Assembly: GCA_003971905.1 (NCBI GenBank)
Contig: RSEE01000042.1
Coordinates: forward strand, 186,001-250,000
DNA length: 64,000 nucleotides
Direction: 5' to 3'
Source of the DNA: Moniliella sp. 'wahieum'
Lineage: Eukaryota > Basidiomycota > Moniliellomycetes > Moniliellales > Moniliellaceae
Shown here: positions 1 to 11,711 of the stretch, one piece after another
How positions within the stretch are numbered: position 1 is the stretch's first letter
Layout of the letters: every line of letters starts with the position of its first letter
Notes under the pieces: model-generated
Databases searched by the model: none
What the model was told of the DNA's origin: nothing
Seen by the model: the letters and a program-made list of their open reading frames with translations, nothing else
Made by a program: the position numbers and the translations under genes

Positions 1-886
1 TTCCATCCGGTAGCCCCGCTGAAACGCCATTCTTCCTGCAATAGTCCAATTGCAGCACCACTCCATCGGTGCACCCAGCACACCACACACCCAGCCAGCA
101 AGAGGGAGCGGAAACAGGAGTGTCCACATACTGAGAGAGGGCGACGAGTCGACGGGGAGGCTTGGTGTACGGTGGAGGACCAGAACGTCGGCGGATGCTG
201 GTGGACAGCCGGACGACGAAATTAATTCACAGCACTAGACCTGTTCACTACCGCAGTAGCCACTTATTGCGGGCGCAACCCTAAGGCCATCTGGGATTCC
301 GACCTGATATTTCAATATTGGACACGACAGTCGCAGTATTACGTTTTTAGTGCCACGTGGCATGCGAATGCGATCACTAGCACCTTAAATTGCGACGGTG
401 ACCCCGTCGTTGTTAAGTTTGTCTCTACCGCGCTCTGCGCTGCGAAATTGCCAGTGCTCTCCATCCGGACACGGCGGGAATATATGCTTTCATTGCTCCC
501 CCGACGATATGTACCCCTTCATCATCATCATTTGCGATATGTGCAGCGGAGGTGTTCACGCTTGACCGGATTGGCATGCATCCCTCTCCTCCAGTTAGTG
601 TGGTGCGAGACGTAGGTGATTCTTTGCTTTTCATCTATTCTATGCCAATCCCCTGTCTCCATTCTCATATCCCATCCCAGTCCCGTCGGCACTCCAATTG
701 ATCCTACCAGGTGTTGGCACTCTCGTGCTCTAGTACTGCGAACAATGGCTCGTGGTGAATTGGAAAAGAAATAGGTCAAACGCTTTCAAACGATGAGATG
801 CGAGACAGCCATTTCTGCTGACTGGTTATGGGGGCAAACCCAAAAGTATAAGAAGGGGTTTTGAGAAGAGCCAAAGGGCAGCTTGA
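1..886. other. Intergenic, left edge
   Basis: No reading frame here resembles a known protein; the open frames are short and mutually overlapping. The right part is the 3' flank of the pectinesterase gene on the minus strand. Confidence 0.4.
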
Positions 887-1874
887 TTAAAGGTAAGCCA
901 GATCCACCCAAGTTTTGTAGTCCGCTCCGAGCACCGTGCCAATATCCACAGCGCCTGAAAGAATGTGATCGAACGATACCCTGGGGCCACTCGCGCCGGC
1001 ACCAGAATTTCCAAATTCGGCAAGCTGGCTTTGGGACGTGTCTTTGCCCGATGCCGAATAACCGTCCTTGTTGACCACGTTTTCCAACACAGAGTTCTGG
1101 ACTGTAACCCGGGCATAGGGACCCCATGGGCGGCCCAGGTAATAGCTGCCCGCCGCAACGGATTGTCCGTCGGCTGGCCGGATGTGGGAGTCAGTGATGA
1201 GGTAGTAAGAAGGTCAGAAGCGTCGGGGCGGCCAGATGCTGTGATGAACCCCACGGGCTGGTTCAGCACTCCGATTTGGGACTTGGTGATGACGGCTTGG
1301 GCGTGTTGGCCAAAGATAAAGTCGGTTGCGCCAGTAATGTAGCTTTGCGCGTAAACTTGCCTGCCGTTTTGGGCCAAGAGAGTGTCCTGGAAGCCCTGGA
1401 TTGAGCATCCGTAGCAGCCAAACTGGTCCATCTCCGCTGATAAAGCAATGGCTTGAGACCCCTGCCCAAACGAGTTGATCACATCCACGTTGTACATTGA
1501 AACGCGGGGAGACAGTACGCGTACTGTTCCGGTTTCATCGTCGTTCAAGCCATTCTTTTGGGAAAGGTTGTGGGTGATGGTTACCGTGTTTTGGACATAA
1601 GAAGCGGTATCAGATGTGGAGCCAAAGATTGCCAAAGGGCCCTTGAGAGCAGGGATGACCACTTGCTCGTTGTACGTGCCTGCCCCAATGAAAATCTTCT
1701 GAGACCGGGTGGAGGTGGTGGACAGTGCATTTACCGCCGCTTGCACTGTTCCATACTGTCCACTCGACGGCGATTTGGACACCACCAACGATCCGTGAGG
1801 GGGGGAGACCCGCGGTGGGCCAGCCCCGTGGCGGCGCTCCCCAGAAGAGCAAGTACAAGCGGGATGAGCTTCAT
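887..1874 (-). CDS. Pectinesterase (pectin methylesterase, CE8), secreted; frame interrupted
   Basis: De-esterifies cell-wall pectin, releasing methanol, and acts outside the cell. The first 19 residues (MKLIPLVLALLGSAATGLA) form a clean signal peptide, and I chose the ATG at 1872-1874 for that reason. Family motifs appear in order: GTYNEQVVIP, QDTLLA (transition-state Gln), GATDFIFG (catalytic Asp) and YLGRPWG (catalytic Arg/Trp). The total span of about 329 codons fits fungal CE8 enzymes. The motifs do not share one frame. The signal peptide joins the mature protein across a run of seven G on the plus strand near 1799-1805, and a second shift near 1165 precedes YLGRPWG. Both look like indel errors, but a decayed gene cannot be excluded. 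It is the only obvious plant-polymer enzyme here and suggests a plant-associated lifestyle. Confidence 0.85.
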
Positions 1875-3613
1875 ATTGGGAAAATGGCGGGGGTGAAGCA
1901 GCTGTGGGGATATGGCGCGGATTGTTTGAGTCGCAGGTGAGAGAGGTCCGCTTTAAAAAGGCGAAGGGGCACTGACTATGGAGACCCGCACTTTGGTTCT
2001 TGCTGACCCGATGGGAGGGAGTCAGAGTGTCAATGTTAATGACTGCTATAGTCAAATTACTGGTGAGATCTGAGAACAACAAGCAGTATACATGTGGCTC
2101 GCCACTTTACCCCACCAACCCAGAAGCCTATCTGACACCTGCTCCACAGGGCCGCTGCGGCGCCGTATCCTAGCTGCCCCCCTGCCGCCTCTGCCGGCCA
2201 GCGTTGGCTGCCACCTGTCTCGTGGCACACATCTCACACAGCCGCCGTGGCCCAGTCGCAGAGACTGCAGTTTCGACCCACCGTCACGCGTCACATGTCA
2301 CAAATCATGCGTCGTGTCATCTGTCGTCCGTCGCACCCGTTCGTCCTATACTATTCCAATTCGGAGCTTTACATGTTCGACTCCTCAAGCTTCAAGCTTC
2401 TAGGCCCTCAAGGGATGAGGCACCCCTCATCGATCATCGATGCTCAATCTCATCGACTTCACCATCCAACCGTGCCTGGGCGAGATCGTGCATCTTTGGT
2501 TTGGGATCTGTGGGTTCAACAACTCTCCAAGAAGAACAACCTTCCACCCGTCTTCGAGCGTGGCGCGTCCCCTCAAGTGCATAAATGCATTCAACTAATA
2601 ACACGTTCATTATAATCACAACTGTCTCATCGAGATCAACTCTCTCAGTTATCGATTATCCACGCCAACTGCGATGGAGATCGGAGGCGCAATAAGAAGG
2701 GGGGGGGCAAAATGCATATGCTTTCCCACAAGTTGATGGTTCCGAGGAGTCTATATGGGCAGGGCAAGGGGGGTTGAATATTGAATTTGAATAGCGATAG
2801 GTGGTCAGGCCAGGTACACAAAAGGTGTCATCAGTGAGAACTGAGCTGCAGGCACACATACGCAGCACAAAATGATCCACACATTCCACAGAAGAACTCA
2901 AAAGTGAAGCCCCCCATCAATGATGAGACGCCATCATCTCCCCAGGGTCATACCACCATCCAGGGGGGAGTGCGCCAGGGGGGGAGTGGATGGGCATGGC
3001 TCAAACACTATAGCTAGACATGTTATTCACACGGTGCGTTTTCAGAAGGACTGAGTCTTGGAGGCGCAGACGTGGATGCGGTCAGCGCCAGTCAGGCCGA
3101 GGCATGGAAGGGCATGGCGCACGCAGCAGCTGGGAGGCCCCGGATAGCGTTTCATTGTTTCAGGAGTACATAGCATCGGCATCGGTGATTGTGGATCCCA
3201 TCGATGACGCGATGACGTGGGCCTGGAGCAGCGCTGCGCAAGACTGCTCCCCCGCGGGACCCGCGGGACGAGAGAGGGGCAGTGCGTTGCTGGGCTGGCA
3301 GCCCCACTGCTCACTGGCGCTGTGCCGGCAGGGGCGGAAGGCTCTCGTGGCGCCCCGCGCCCCGCAGCCCCCAGTGGGCCTCAGCACTTCAGCCTCAGGC
3401 CTTGGGCCTCCAGCGCAAGCACGCCAGCCAGCCAAGCCCATTTTGCCGCGCTGCCTGTTCCCACCGGTCAGCCTCGGCCTAGCGCCCAACCAGCCCTCTG
3501 TCGTCCGGCGAAAACGCGTCGGTCTCTCGTTCGCACCCTCATCCCCCCATCGTCCTACCTCCCACCCCTCGCCCTTGTCCTGTCCTGCCTGTCTGCCCAT
3601 CCCCTCCCCCATC
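1875..3613. other. Intergenic between pectinesterase and Yop1 genes
   Basis: This is a divergent promoter region with no recognisable protein. Short AAGCTTCAAGCTT-type palindromes lie near 2389-2400. A pyrimidine-rich stretch (about 3540-3620) leads up to the Yop1-like coding sequence and may include a 5' UTR intron ending in TTTGCAG (3625). Confidence 0.35.
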
Positions 3614-4176
3614 ATGTCTTTGCAGCTCCCCCTCAGCTCAAGTCGGTCCACGCCAAGATTGAGTACTACGTGGCTCAGATCGATAAGGAGGTGCGTCGTG
3701 CCCAACTGATCAAACACCGCGCTCTTGCTCTTTTGCACCATACTGACCTCTTGTCCCACCTACCTCAGCTGGAGAAGTACCCGTTGCTCGTCAAGTGCGA
3801 GGCGACGACCCACGTGCCCAAGGCGTATGGCACGATTGGTATCTTCTTCCTCCTGGTCACTGCTATCTTTTTTAACATTGCCGCCAACTTCTTCACCACC
3901 GTTCTGGGATTTGCTCTGCCGGCCTACTTTTCTCTCCAGGCGATCGAGTCGCCGGCCAAGGACGACGATGTGCAGTGGCTTACCTACTGGGTCTCGTTTG
4001 GCTTCCTTACCATTCTCGAGTCCTTTTCGTCGCTGATCCTGCACTGGGTCCCATTCTACTACACTTTCAAGGCCCTTATTCTCGTCTGGCTGATGCTTCC
4101 CCAGACCCAAGGGGCCAAGGTGCTGTACACCAAGGCACTGGTACCCATCTTCTTCCACAAGAAGCCCGTGGCCTAA
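3614..4176 (+). CDS. Yop1/REEP5/DP1 family ER membrane-shaping protein
   Basis: The TB2/DP1/HVA22 (REEP) family bends tubular ER membranes through hairpin segments. The frame carries IEYYVAQIDKE, then LEKYPLLVKCEATTHVPKAYG, two hydrophobic hairpins (GIFFLLVTAIFFNIAANFF and a second around FALPAYFSLQAIESP), the hallmark WLTYWVSFGFLTILE, and a third hydrophobic stretch near VPFYYTFKALILVWL. An in-frame 78-bp intron (3691-3768, GTGCGT...CTCAG) separates IDKE from LEKYP. It reads through without a stop, so intron retention would not be obvious. The start is uncertain. ATG 3614 is the nearest candidate but is out of frame with the body by two bases, so either an indel or an upstream exon is involved. 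Stop TAA at 4174. Confidence 0.85.
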
Positions 4177-4627
4177 GTTGTTCGGGCCAGTCAAAGATTT
4201 TTGTGGGGCCTCTTTGATCTGTGTGTGGGCTGCTCCGTTTCCGTCTATCGAGCAACACCAGGTACAACCAGTGGGGTGTGTCACGTGCGATGCCCTTTCG
4301 AGGAGGAAGCGGTCTTGTGCGGCTCAATCTCATCCTGTCTCATGCATCATGTCTGCTATATCGTCCCTCACGCTGGCGGCGGCTGCCGCGGGCAAATGCC
4401 ACTCTTCTCTTCAACTTGCTTCTCTTTCTCCTCATCCTGATTCCCCTTCCGCTGCCTCGATCCTCCCCCTCAGCAATCGAGATATTGATCGGTTCTCTCC
4501 CCTGGTTTACATGTAGACGACGTGGGAGTGGTTCCGGCTGGGTTAGTTAGGTGTTGCACTGGAGGGCACAGGCGGGGTCCTGTTTTGAAAAGTGCCCAAG
4601 GATTGATTTCAGGGAGATACGACCCAC

Positions 4628-4657
4628 AGCAGCACGTGACCCAGCAGCACGTGACCC
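4628..4657 (+). repeat. Tandem 15-bp repeat with two CACGTG E-boxes
   Basis: Two exact head-to-tail copies of AGCAGCACGTGACCC (4628-4642 and 4643-4657). Each contains CACGTGAC, the core bound by fungal bHLH factors of the Cbf1/Pho4 type. The position between two genes makes an upstream regulatory role for the following transcription factor gene possible. Confidence 0.6.
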
Positions 4658-4687
4658 CTGGGTTGCGACAAATCCGCTGCTATTCTT

Positions 4688-4737
4688 TAGGTTCAAGTTC
4701 AAGTTGAAGTTGAACGTTGAAGCTTGAAGCTTTGAAG
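4688..4737. repeat. TTGAAC / CTTGAAG palindromic repeat cluster
   Basis: Imperfect tandem hexamers alternate TTCAAG, TTGAAG, TTGAACG and CTTGAAGC, and can pair with each other. The same words recur near 12886-12912, 31730-31765, 45360-45392 and 46375-46412, so they are a spacer motif family rather than a local accident. Confidence 0.55.
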
Positions 4738-5225
4738 GCCCAGAGGCTGCAAACGTTAAACGTTAAATTTTAAATCCGCAGCCCGCCTGCAGCCACGGAC
4801 ACCCAGGAACAATTGAAATCGGTGGGGTCCAAGACACGGATTTAACCCAGTGGCACTTCTCCGCGCGAAGAGGCGCAGGAATTACTGCTGTTATTCGACT
4901 GTCTTACGCGTTACGCCTTATAGAGGGCTCAACCGGAGATGAACTCAGTCTGAGTACTCCCCTCGAGTCACTATGGCTAGTCACTAGTCAAGAGGAAAGG
5001 GCTGAAAAGCCTGCCCGTGACGCGCGTGACGGGGCGACCGGCCTTGCTTGTTTAATGAGACCGGTCGGTGACCGAGTCGGTCCCCTAACATTTTTTGCCG
5101 GGCTTAGCAATGTCCGACGGTGTGACTGAGGTTGAAGGAGGTTTGAGGCAACCGAAAAAATCCATTAGCATCGGCCACCAACTTGTTGCTCCCTGCCCGC
5201 CGCTCCCCTCCTCATCTTTCTGACC

Positions 5226-8200
5226 ATGAGCAACGATGTGTCCCCCGCACACCCATCTGTGCCCCATCCACCCTCATCCCTGCTGGCCCCGCAACGAGTA
5301 CTCCGCCCCAGTCGGACCCGCGCCCCTCATCGTCGCAAGACAAGCGGCCCCGCAAACAGCGCAAACCCATTTCATGCACCGAGTGCCGTCACCGCAAGCT
5401 CAAGTACGTGTCCCCCTTCCTCTCTCTCCACCTCGTTCCGTTTGTGCTGCTGACACCAAGGCAGGTGCGACCGACAGGTGCCTGGGTGTTCCGCATGCAT
5501 TCGCCGCAAGATCCCCTTGAGCGGATGTAAGTTGGGGATGAACGAGACCATGAGACCCGAACAGCGGGAAAAACGCTTGCGCAAGATGGCCGAAGGAAAA
5601 GCGGCGTGCACGGCGCAAGGCTCTCAAGGCAGCGCGGCAACGCGCTGCAGAACATTTGCCCCCTGGTGTCTTGTTCTCTGGTGGGTCACAGTTTGGGTAC
5701 GACGATTCGGGACAACAAGACGACGATTCGGGCGAATGGGAGGAAAGCGAAGAGGAAGAGGAGGAGGAGGAAAGCGCTCCCAAACGCATTCGACTGCCTC
5801 TTGAACCGGGTGCAGCACCCGCCTCGACGGCTTCCGTGGCCATTCACCACCACCTTTACCCACCCCTCCCTTCCCGCAGCCGGCTCCACCCTTCGGCCGC
5901 AACACATGCGCAGTTGGCCATGCAGGCACGCAACAATGCCGCTCGTTTGGTTGGCCGGATGGGCACCGCCTCTACATCCCTAGTTCCCCATCTTTCCACC
6001 CCGGTGGTGCCTCGGCCGCGCTCTCGATCGACCGGTCCCACGTCCGCAACAACTTCTACTGGTCTCCATTCCCACGCCACGGCGACGAACACACTCTCCG
6101 TCCCTCCCCTGCTCCACCTTCTCCCGCTGCTCACTCTTCACCTCCTAGCACGACTGTTACCCCGCACTTGCAGCACCCCCTGGCCCACGGTGGGTCCCAG
6201 ATGGCCAGCAGTCCACGGCGAGCGTCATGCCCGCGTTTGCGATTGTGGCGGAAGCGGCTGAGCTGAGGCGCAGCAGCACCACCATCTGCCCACCGCCGGA
6301 GACCCAAACGCATTTATATGCATCTGGGAACCAAGATACGACGGAGCTGCTGGACACACTAGGGAACCAGGACACTACATCGGCCGTCTTGGGTCTTCAG
6401 CGTCTCTATCACGAGGGCAGGGACGTGGATGGTTCCGTCGAGGAGGTTGGGCAAGCGAGGACAAGGCAGGGAGATCAGATTCGTGGGCGGCCTGTCGAGC
6501 CAGGGGGGGACAAAGCCCCGGCCGCCGTGGAGGCAAGCCTGTGGACGTCCGGGGGACAGAAGAGGGAACCGGTGCAGGCAGCCACGGTAAGTGGGTCAGC
6601 AGCCAGCGACCATCCTGCCCGTCGCTACATATGCCCCCCGCGGTCCCAGTAGGAAAAGGAATGCGCTGCAGGCAATTGGGGAGGGATGTACAGAAAAAAC
6701 TCCCTGAACGAGGCGACGGCCAAGACGCGGGCGTTGGCGTTACTGCCGGGCAAACCTCAGACGGTGCAGTTGATCAACATGTACCTCGAGGAGTTGGGCA
6801 TGATTACACCCTTTGTTCGCGTGGATTTTGTGATGAAGGAACTTGATTTGCTGTACGAGTCGCTAACGGGCTGTTTTGGATCCAAGGGGGCCAACCGGCT
6901 GCCAACGATTGTCGAGGCGGGTCCGGACGGGCTGATGCGACAGCGCTTGGTAGATGCGGACGATGGTGCTCCTGCATCGACACGGCCAGCGGCGGTGGTG
7001 CAACCCGGGGCGGCGACCGGACCTGGGGCTGGAGAGCCACAACCACGATTGACGTTTTTGGCGTATGTCTTGTTTGCTCTGAGTGCGATTGTGGAGCTGC
7101 TACCTTCCACCACCATTATCTCCTTCAACCTGGTCCGGAGCAGTGACCAGATTTCTACACCTTCTCCACGACTGGCTCGACACAGCCTTGGACTGTTTGG
7201 AGGCCAATGAGCTGGCTGCCCACCCTTCTCTCGAAGGCGTGCAAGCTGCTCTGGTTGCTGTCAACTCTCTCGGCCGGTTTCGGCACAAAGATCTACTCCA
7301 TCTGCTCGATGGATCCACGCGTGCCGCTCGACGTCTGGGTCTCGACAGGCTTGGTTCGGCCGCTGACGCCCCACCCTATCTGGGAACGGAAGAGGGGACT
7401 CCGCTGGGCCCGGAGGAGAGGGGCGTTGGGGCCGCGGTAGGCCCGGCGCCACGGCCAGATTTACACCAGACACTGGACAAGGCCAACCGCAAGCTGATGC
7501 ATTGGTGGGTCGATCCGGATGTTCAGATGAGCATGGACAACCTGGAGATTGGTCGGGCGGTGTGGACGGCATTGACCATGACGGACTGGAACCACGCGGG
7601 GCTGAACGGGTCGTACGGGATCCACCCGATGAGTTATACTACATGCCCACCTTATGCCCGGCGGCACCATCCCAGAGTGCGCGCGGGATGCCCTGCCCGC
7701 GCGATGCCTGGCTCGGCCTGCTTGAAACGGCCGATGTGGCACGGCAAGTGGTTGACTTGACGGTGCAGGCGGAAGGGTTAGGGGGGAGGTAGATTACCAA
7801 GAAGTGCTCAAGCTGGACCAGAAACTGCATCAAGTCCTTACTTCGCGTTCATGGACCCATCGGGAGACCGACTTGACCTTTGGCCAGGAAGGGTTGAGGC
7901 ACAATGTCGACATTCAGCGCCTGCAGAAACAGGCCAGCTTAATTCGGGCTGGCGTGTACTACCGTACCCTGAAGCTCCACCGTCCATTCATGAGCAAGGG
8001 CTACCGATACCCGGACCAACCGTTTGTTGCGTCCGTGCCGCGCGCGTTGGAGAGCGCACGACAAATCGTTATCGAGGCCCGGCTCATGTCCTCCCGAGGG
8101 TGGATCGGTCGACGGGATCGCATCCAAAGGTACTACCTTTTCCAAGCTTGCTTGGCCATGATTACCGATCTGTGGTACCGCCCCCGCACGTTTTACCCCT

Positions 8201-9118
8201 TGGGCTTCCACCATACCTCGCCCACGGATGCGCACACGGCCTCGGCACCTGATCCTTCGGTCCCAGGAAGCGTGATGGGCTTTGACAGTCCAGAGGAACG
8301 CGGGAGATGGAGGACAACTTGACTTGGATCATTGATCGGTTGAAAGATCAGGGTCAAGCGGTGGAAGGATCGGTACTGCATGGGGCGAGTAAGAATTTAG
8401 AACGTCTGATCTCCGCCACGTTCCAACGCGGGCTGCAGCAACAGCTTCTCCGATCCCAAGAGGAAGCGGAGGAGGAGGTGCAGCCCACCCACGATGCAGC
8501 CCCCGCAGCACACCACGGCTTCGACCCACTCCCAACGGGGGGTGACGAGTTGGCACAGTTGATGGACGTGCAACTGTCCCGGTTAGCTGCCATGACGCCC
8601 CAGACCAACATGCTCAACATTGGCCATGCCCAGCACCCGGGCGGGCCATGCTGCCAGCGGTAAGCGACGAGGTGGAATCGGAACATTATCTGCCCTGGGT
8701 GGCGTCCCGTTGAGTGGTTTGGGCTTTCTTTCTCAGTTGCCCAACAATGCGCTTACAGGACTGCCCGCCCTTCCTACTACCACTGCCGCCCCTGTTGCGG
8801 GGGAAGAGTGGACTGGTTCCACTGCAGTGCAAAATCCCGTGGTCAACACTACCACAGCCGGGTCGCAGGAACTAATGCAGTACTTTCTTGCAGCCAACGC
8901 CCCGCCCCTCCCGCGACCCAGGCACCTGGTGCCGGCGGGGAGCACACCGAGCTCGTACCAAACCCTTCATCTGGGGATGGGACGTCCGGGCCGAATACCT
9001 TCCTTCAGCCCATGTTTCCTCCAGAGGTCGACTGGGTCAGCGCGTGGGCCGACTTGTTCGACACATTGGAGGAACGGGGTGACGCGCCACTCCACCACAG
9101 CCGGTTCGGCAGGGTTCT
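5226..9118 (+). CDS. Zn2Cys6 fungal transcription factor, frame broken in several places
   Basis: DNA-binding regulator with an N-terminal binuclear zinc cluster. CTECRHRKLK is followed by an intron (about 5405-5464, GTACGT...GGCAG) and then CDRQVPGCSACIRRK...C, giving C-x2-C-x6-C-x6-C-x2-C-x9-C. An acidic poly-Glu tract, low-complexity Ser/Thr/Pro/His stretches and then a long fungal transcription-factor (middle homology) region follow, for example NMYLEELGMITPFVRVDFV, LDKANRKLMHWWVDPDVQM and IQRYYLFQACLAMITDLWY. The end, VDWVSAWADLFDTLE, is near 9060-9080. Reading all segments needs at least six frame changes (near 5275, 5600, 6250, 7140, 7790, 8315 and 8660). Most look like one-base errors, though this gene is worse than its neighbours and could be partly degenerate. 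ATG 5226 (MSNDVSPAHP) is the likely start; the exact stop is unresolved. I do not recognise the specific regulator. Confidence 0.7.
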
Positions 9119-9667
9119 GAGCGGCATCTTTCTCTGTGCCTTCTTATTCGTTTGTCTACTTATATTCGTCCTGTGTGTATTTCGAATGCCTTGTATGCCA
9201 ACTCTTCTGTCATTTCATCCTGGCCGGACGCTACCCGAACGACTCTGATAGCTACGAGTATTTCTGCTCATGGGTGTTTCTGGGAGGCTGCGAATATGGG
9301 AACGAAACGAGCATCACAGGAAATGCTGCCCAATGACTATTAACGGGGAGTAAACTCCGGCATTTGCGAGTCTCTCAGTACAGTCGATAAATGAGATGCA
9401 ACGGAGGAATCTCTCTCATTTTTGTACACACCCTCTCAATAACAACGGTGTGAACCTCCGGGTCTATAGCCTAGCCGCGGGCGTCGCCTCGCCCCAATGG
9501 TGGCGCAGATTATGGCCCGAAGGCTGCTACTGGGGCAGTGTGGCAAGTATACAACGAGAGTATGGTCTGCAGAAGAAAACAACACGGCCTCCTCTACAAA
9601 ACGGATGATATCGAAAAGATTTTATGACAACGTGCCCACCTATAGGACATGCAACACGCATTGGAGA
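9119..9667. other. Intergenic, convergent 3' ends
   Basis: 3' flanks of the zinc-cluster gene (+) and the flavodoxin-like gene (-). AT-richer than the coding regions, with no gene seen. Confidence 0.4.
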
Positions 9668-10369
9668 TTAAGCCGACTTGCCCTTGACAAACGTGGCGAC
9701 CGTCTTGGCAAAGTATTCGCCCTGGTTCTTGGCGATCCGCTTTTCCTCCTCGTTGACCTGGCGCGAACCGTCGGACTTGGACAGCGTCGAGGCACCCCAG
9801 GGAGAGCCACCCTGCACAACGTCAGTGTTGTTGACTTCGGGAAACTGGTAGCCAATCGGGACGTAGATGATGCCGTGGTGGGCGAAGAAGGGAAGCGTGG
9901 TCAGCGCCGTCGTCTCCTGCCCACCGTGTTGGCCAGCGGTGCAGGTGATCAAACCACCAAACTTGCCAACGAGCGCGCCCGTGGCCCACAGGCCACCGGT
10001 CGTGTCAAAGAACGCCGATACCTGTGCGGGGGCACGGCCAAAGCGGGTGCCGAAGGCAAGCAGGACCTATACCATTCCTGCTGGGTCAGCTTCCGAGGCA
10101 AGCGAGAGATGGACCATGAACACGGGGTGGGGGGGCAGTTAACGTACACCGTCGTACTTGGCCAGCGCATCAGCGGTGATGTGCGGGTGCTTGGTGCCGA
10201 GCTCCTTGACGGCGTACATCTTGCCCAGGACTTCGTCCGAGAGCGTCTCGGGGAAGGTGAACAGGTCGGCCTGGACGCCAGCCGCCTTGGCACCGAGTGC
10301 AGCCTCCTCAGCCAGGGTGGCGACGTGGCCCCAGAGGGAATGGTAGACAATGGCGATCTTGGCAGACAT
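9668..10369 (-). CDS. WrbA/Pst2/Ycp4-type flavodoxin-like NAD(P)H:quinone oxidoreductase
   Basis: FMN-dependent two-electron quinone reductase of the WrbA family; fungal members protect against quinone and oxidative stress at the plasma membrane/eisosome. It starts MSAKIAIVYHSLWGHVATLA, matching the flavodoxin phosphate-binding loop. Later come FGTRFGRAPAQVSAFFDTTG, GLWATGALVGK, the CTAGQHGGQETT loop and SPWGASTLSKSDGSR, all standard for the family. An 81-bp intron (10067-10147, GTACGTTA...TATAG) splits KYDG from VLLAFGTRF. The spliced product is 206 residues, the usual length. No frame break is needed, which makes this one of the few clean genes here. Stop TAA at 9668-9670. Confidence 0.93.
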
Positions 10370-11711
10370 GGGGAAGGAGGCGAACGCGCACGGGGTAGCT
10401 GGGCAGGGTGGGGGAAGAAGCGCGGTCTGGGACAGACATGGGTGCCATTTATACTCCCGGGCGGATGTGGGGCGCATGTCGTGCCACTGTTGTGCCTCTG
10501 TCAGCCTACTGTTGCTGTATGCGCAGGCGTCCGTCGGCGAGACTTTGGGCCAGCAACCAGATGGGCTGTTCCGTTCCGACCGGGCCGCTTGCCTGGCTAT
10601 AATCGGCATGGCATCCGTCCCGGCTAGGGTTGGGGCCGGGGCAGCATACGCACACTGCCCCTGCGCCTGGCTCTCGGATCTCAACCCGGATCATACCCGC
10701 CCGGAGCTAGCACGGAGGCTACCCTAGGCTGCCCTTGTGCCTGCTGGATTCCCCTGCGCTTCCAGCGCCGCACTGAGCATCCGAATATACCCCACCACCT
10801 TCTGCCACTCTCCTGGCCACTACGCCTGCTCCTCTGGGGCGTAGGAAGGAAGCTTGAATATGCACGCTGTCCCCACCCTTGCTGGCTTGTCTAGCGTCTC
10901 CAGCCGTCTCCAGAGTGCTTAAGCAGTCCCATCCCCGCGTCCACCCCCACCACCACTCCCACCCGGCTGTCGGCACCCTGGGCTGGGTGTCAACCCACGG
11001 ATGACAGGGAGAGATGATCTCATGAGAAGCACAGATGCTTGTTGTTGACGACTTATTGATGCTGCTGCTTACGAGGCCAGAGATATAGAGGGACGTTATC
11101 GAAGGGGGGCAGCAATTCCGAATACGATAGTACTCATACACCATTTACTCTGCACCACGCTCCCACACTACATTGCTCACATGTCCAAGCGATTGCTCGC
11201 CATACCCGGCCAATTAGCCCGGTTCACCATCTCATCATCACACCACCACTACACCTCAACGACAATTGGGTATCCATCAATGGAATCTGGCTACAAGTCC
11301 AGGAAAACCCAGCCATTGTACCACCCACCCCCGAGCGTCAGCCAGCGCGCTCAGCACAGCGTACTACCCATACGGCTTGGAGAGATGTAGACTGCGCTTC
11401 CTTCTTCCGCTCGGGATGAGGTAGCTGCTTCTCTGCCACAAGAAGCATCACGTTTCTCCCCTATCTCCACTCCGTTACCCAGCTCTCCACACCCCCTGAC
11501 TGCAAGAGTGTGGCGCCAGGGGATGGGGTGGAGATAACCAGTTCCTACCGCTACTCTTTTCTCCACCCAACAATGTAAGAAACCAAGCAAAAGCTTCTCT
11601 CCCACTGTGGGACGGGGAGCAAATCATGCAGAGCATGGTTGTTCATACCAAATATGCGGCGGAGCATTCTCCTAAGCTTTCTCTGCATGGGACCTGGGAA
11701 GCAGGCCAAGG
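10370..11711. other. Intergenic, 1.3 kb
   Basis: Promoter side of the WrbA-like gene and 3' flank of the HCNGP-like gene. The open frames are short and composition-driven; no protein is recognised. Confidence 0.4.

Larger units (their letters stand above)
4177..5225. other. Intergenic between Yop1 and Zn2Cys6 genes
   Basis: About 1 kb without a gene. It holds a tandem E-box repeat (4628-4657), a TTGAAC/CTTGAAG palindrome cluster (4688-4737) and one GTCACTAGTCA-type module near 4965-4990. These are listed separately. Confidence 0.4.

Noticed and set aside
3691-3768. Reading straight through the Yop1-like gene as one exon
   Set aside because: The 26 in-frame residues interrupt the conserved IDKE-LEKYP junction and are bounded by GTGCGT and CTCAG, so they are an intron.
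9497-10627. 376-residue plus-strand open frame
   Set aside because: Antisense shadow of the WrbA-like gene, which has all family motifs and a consistent intron.
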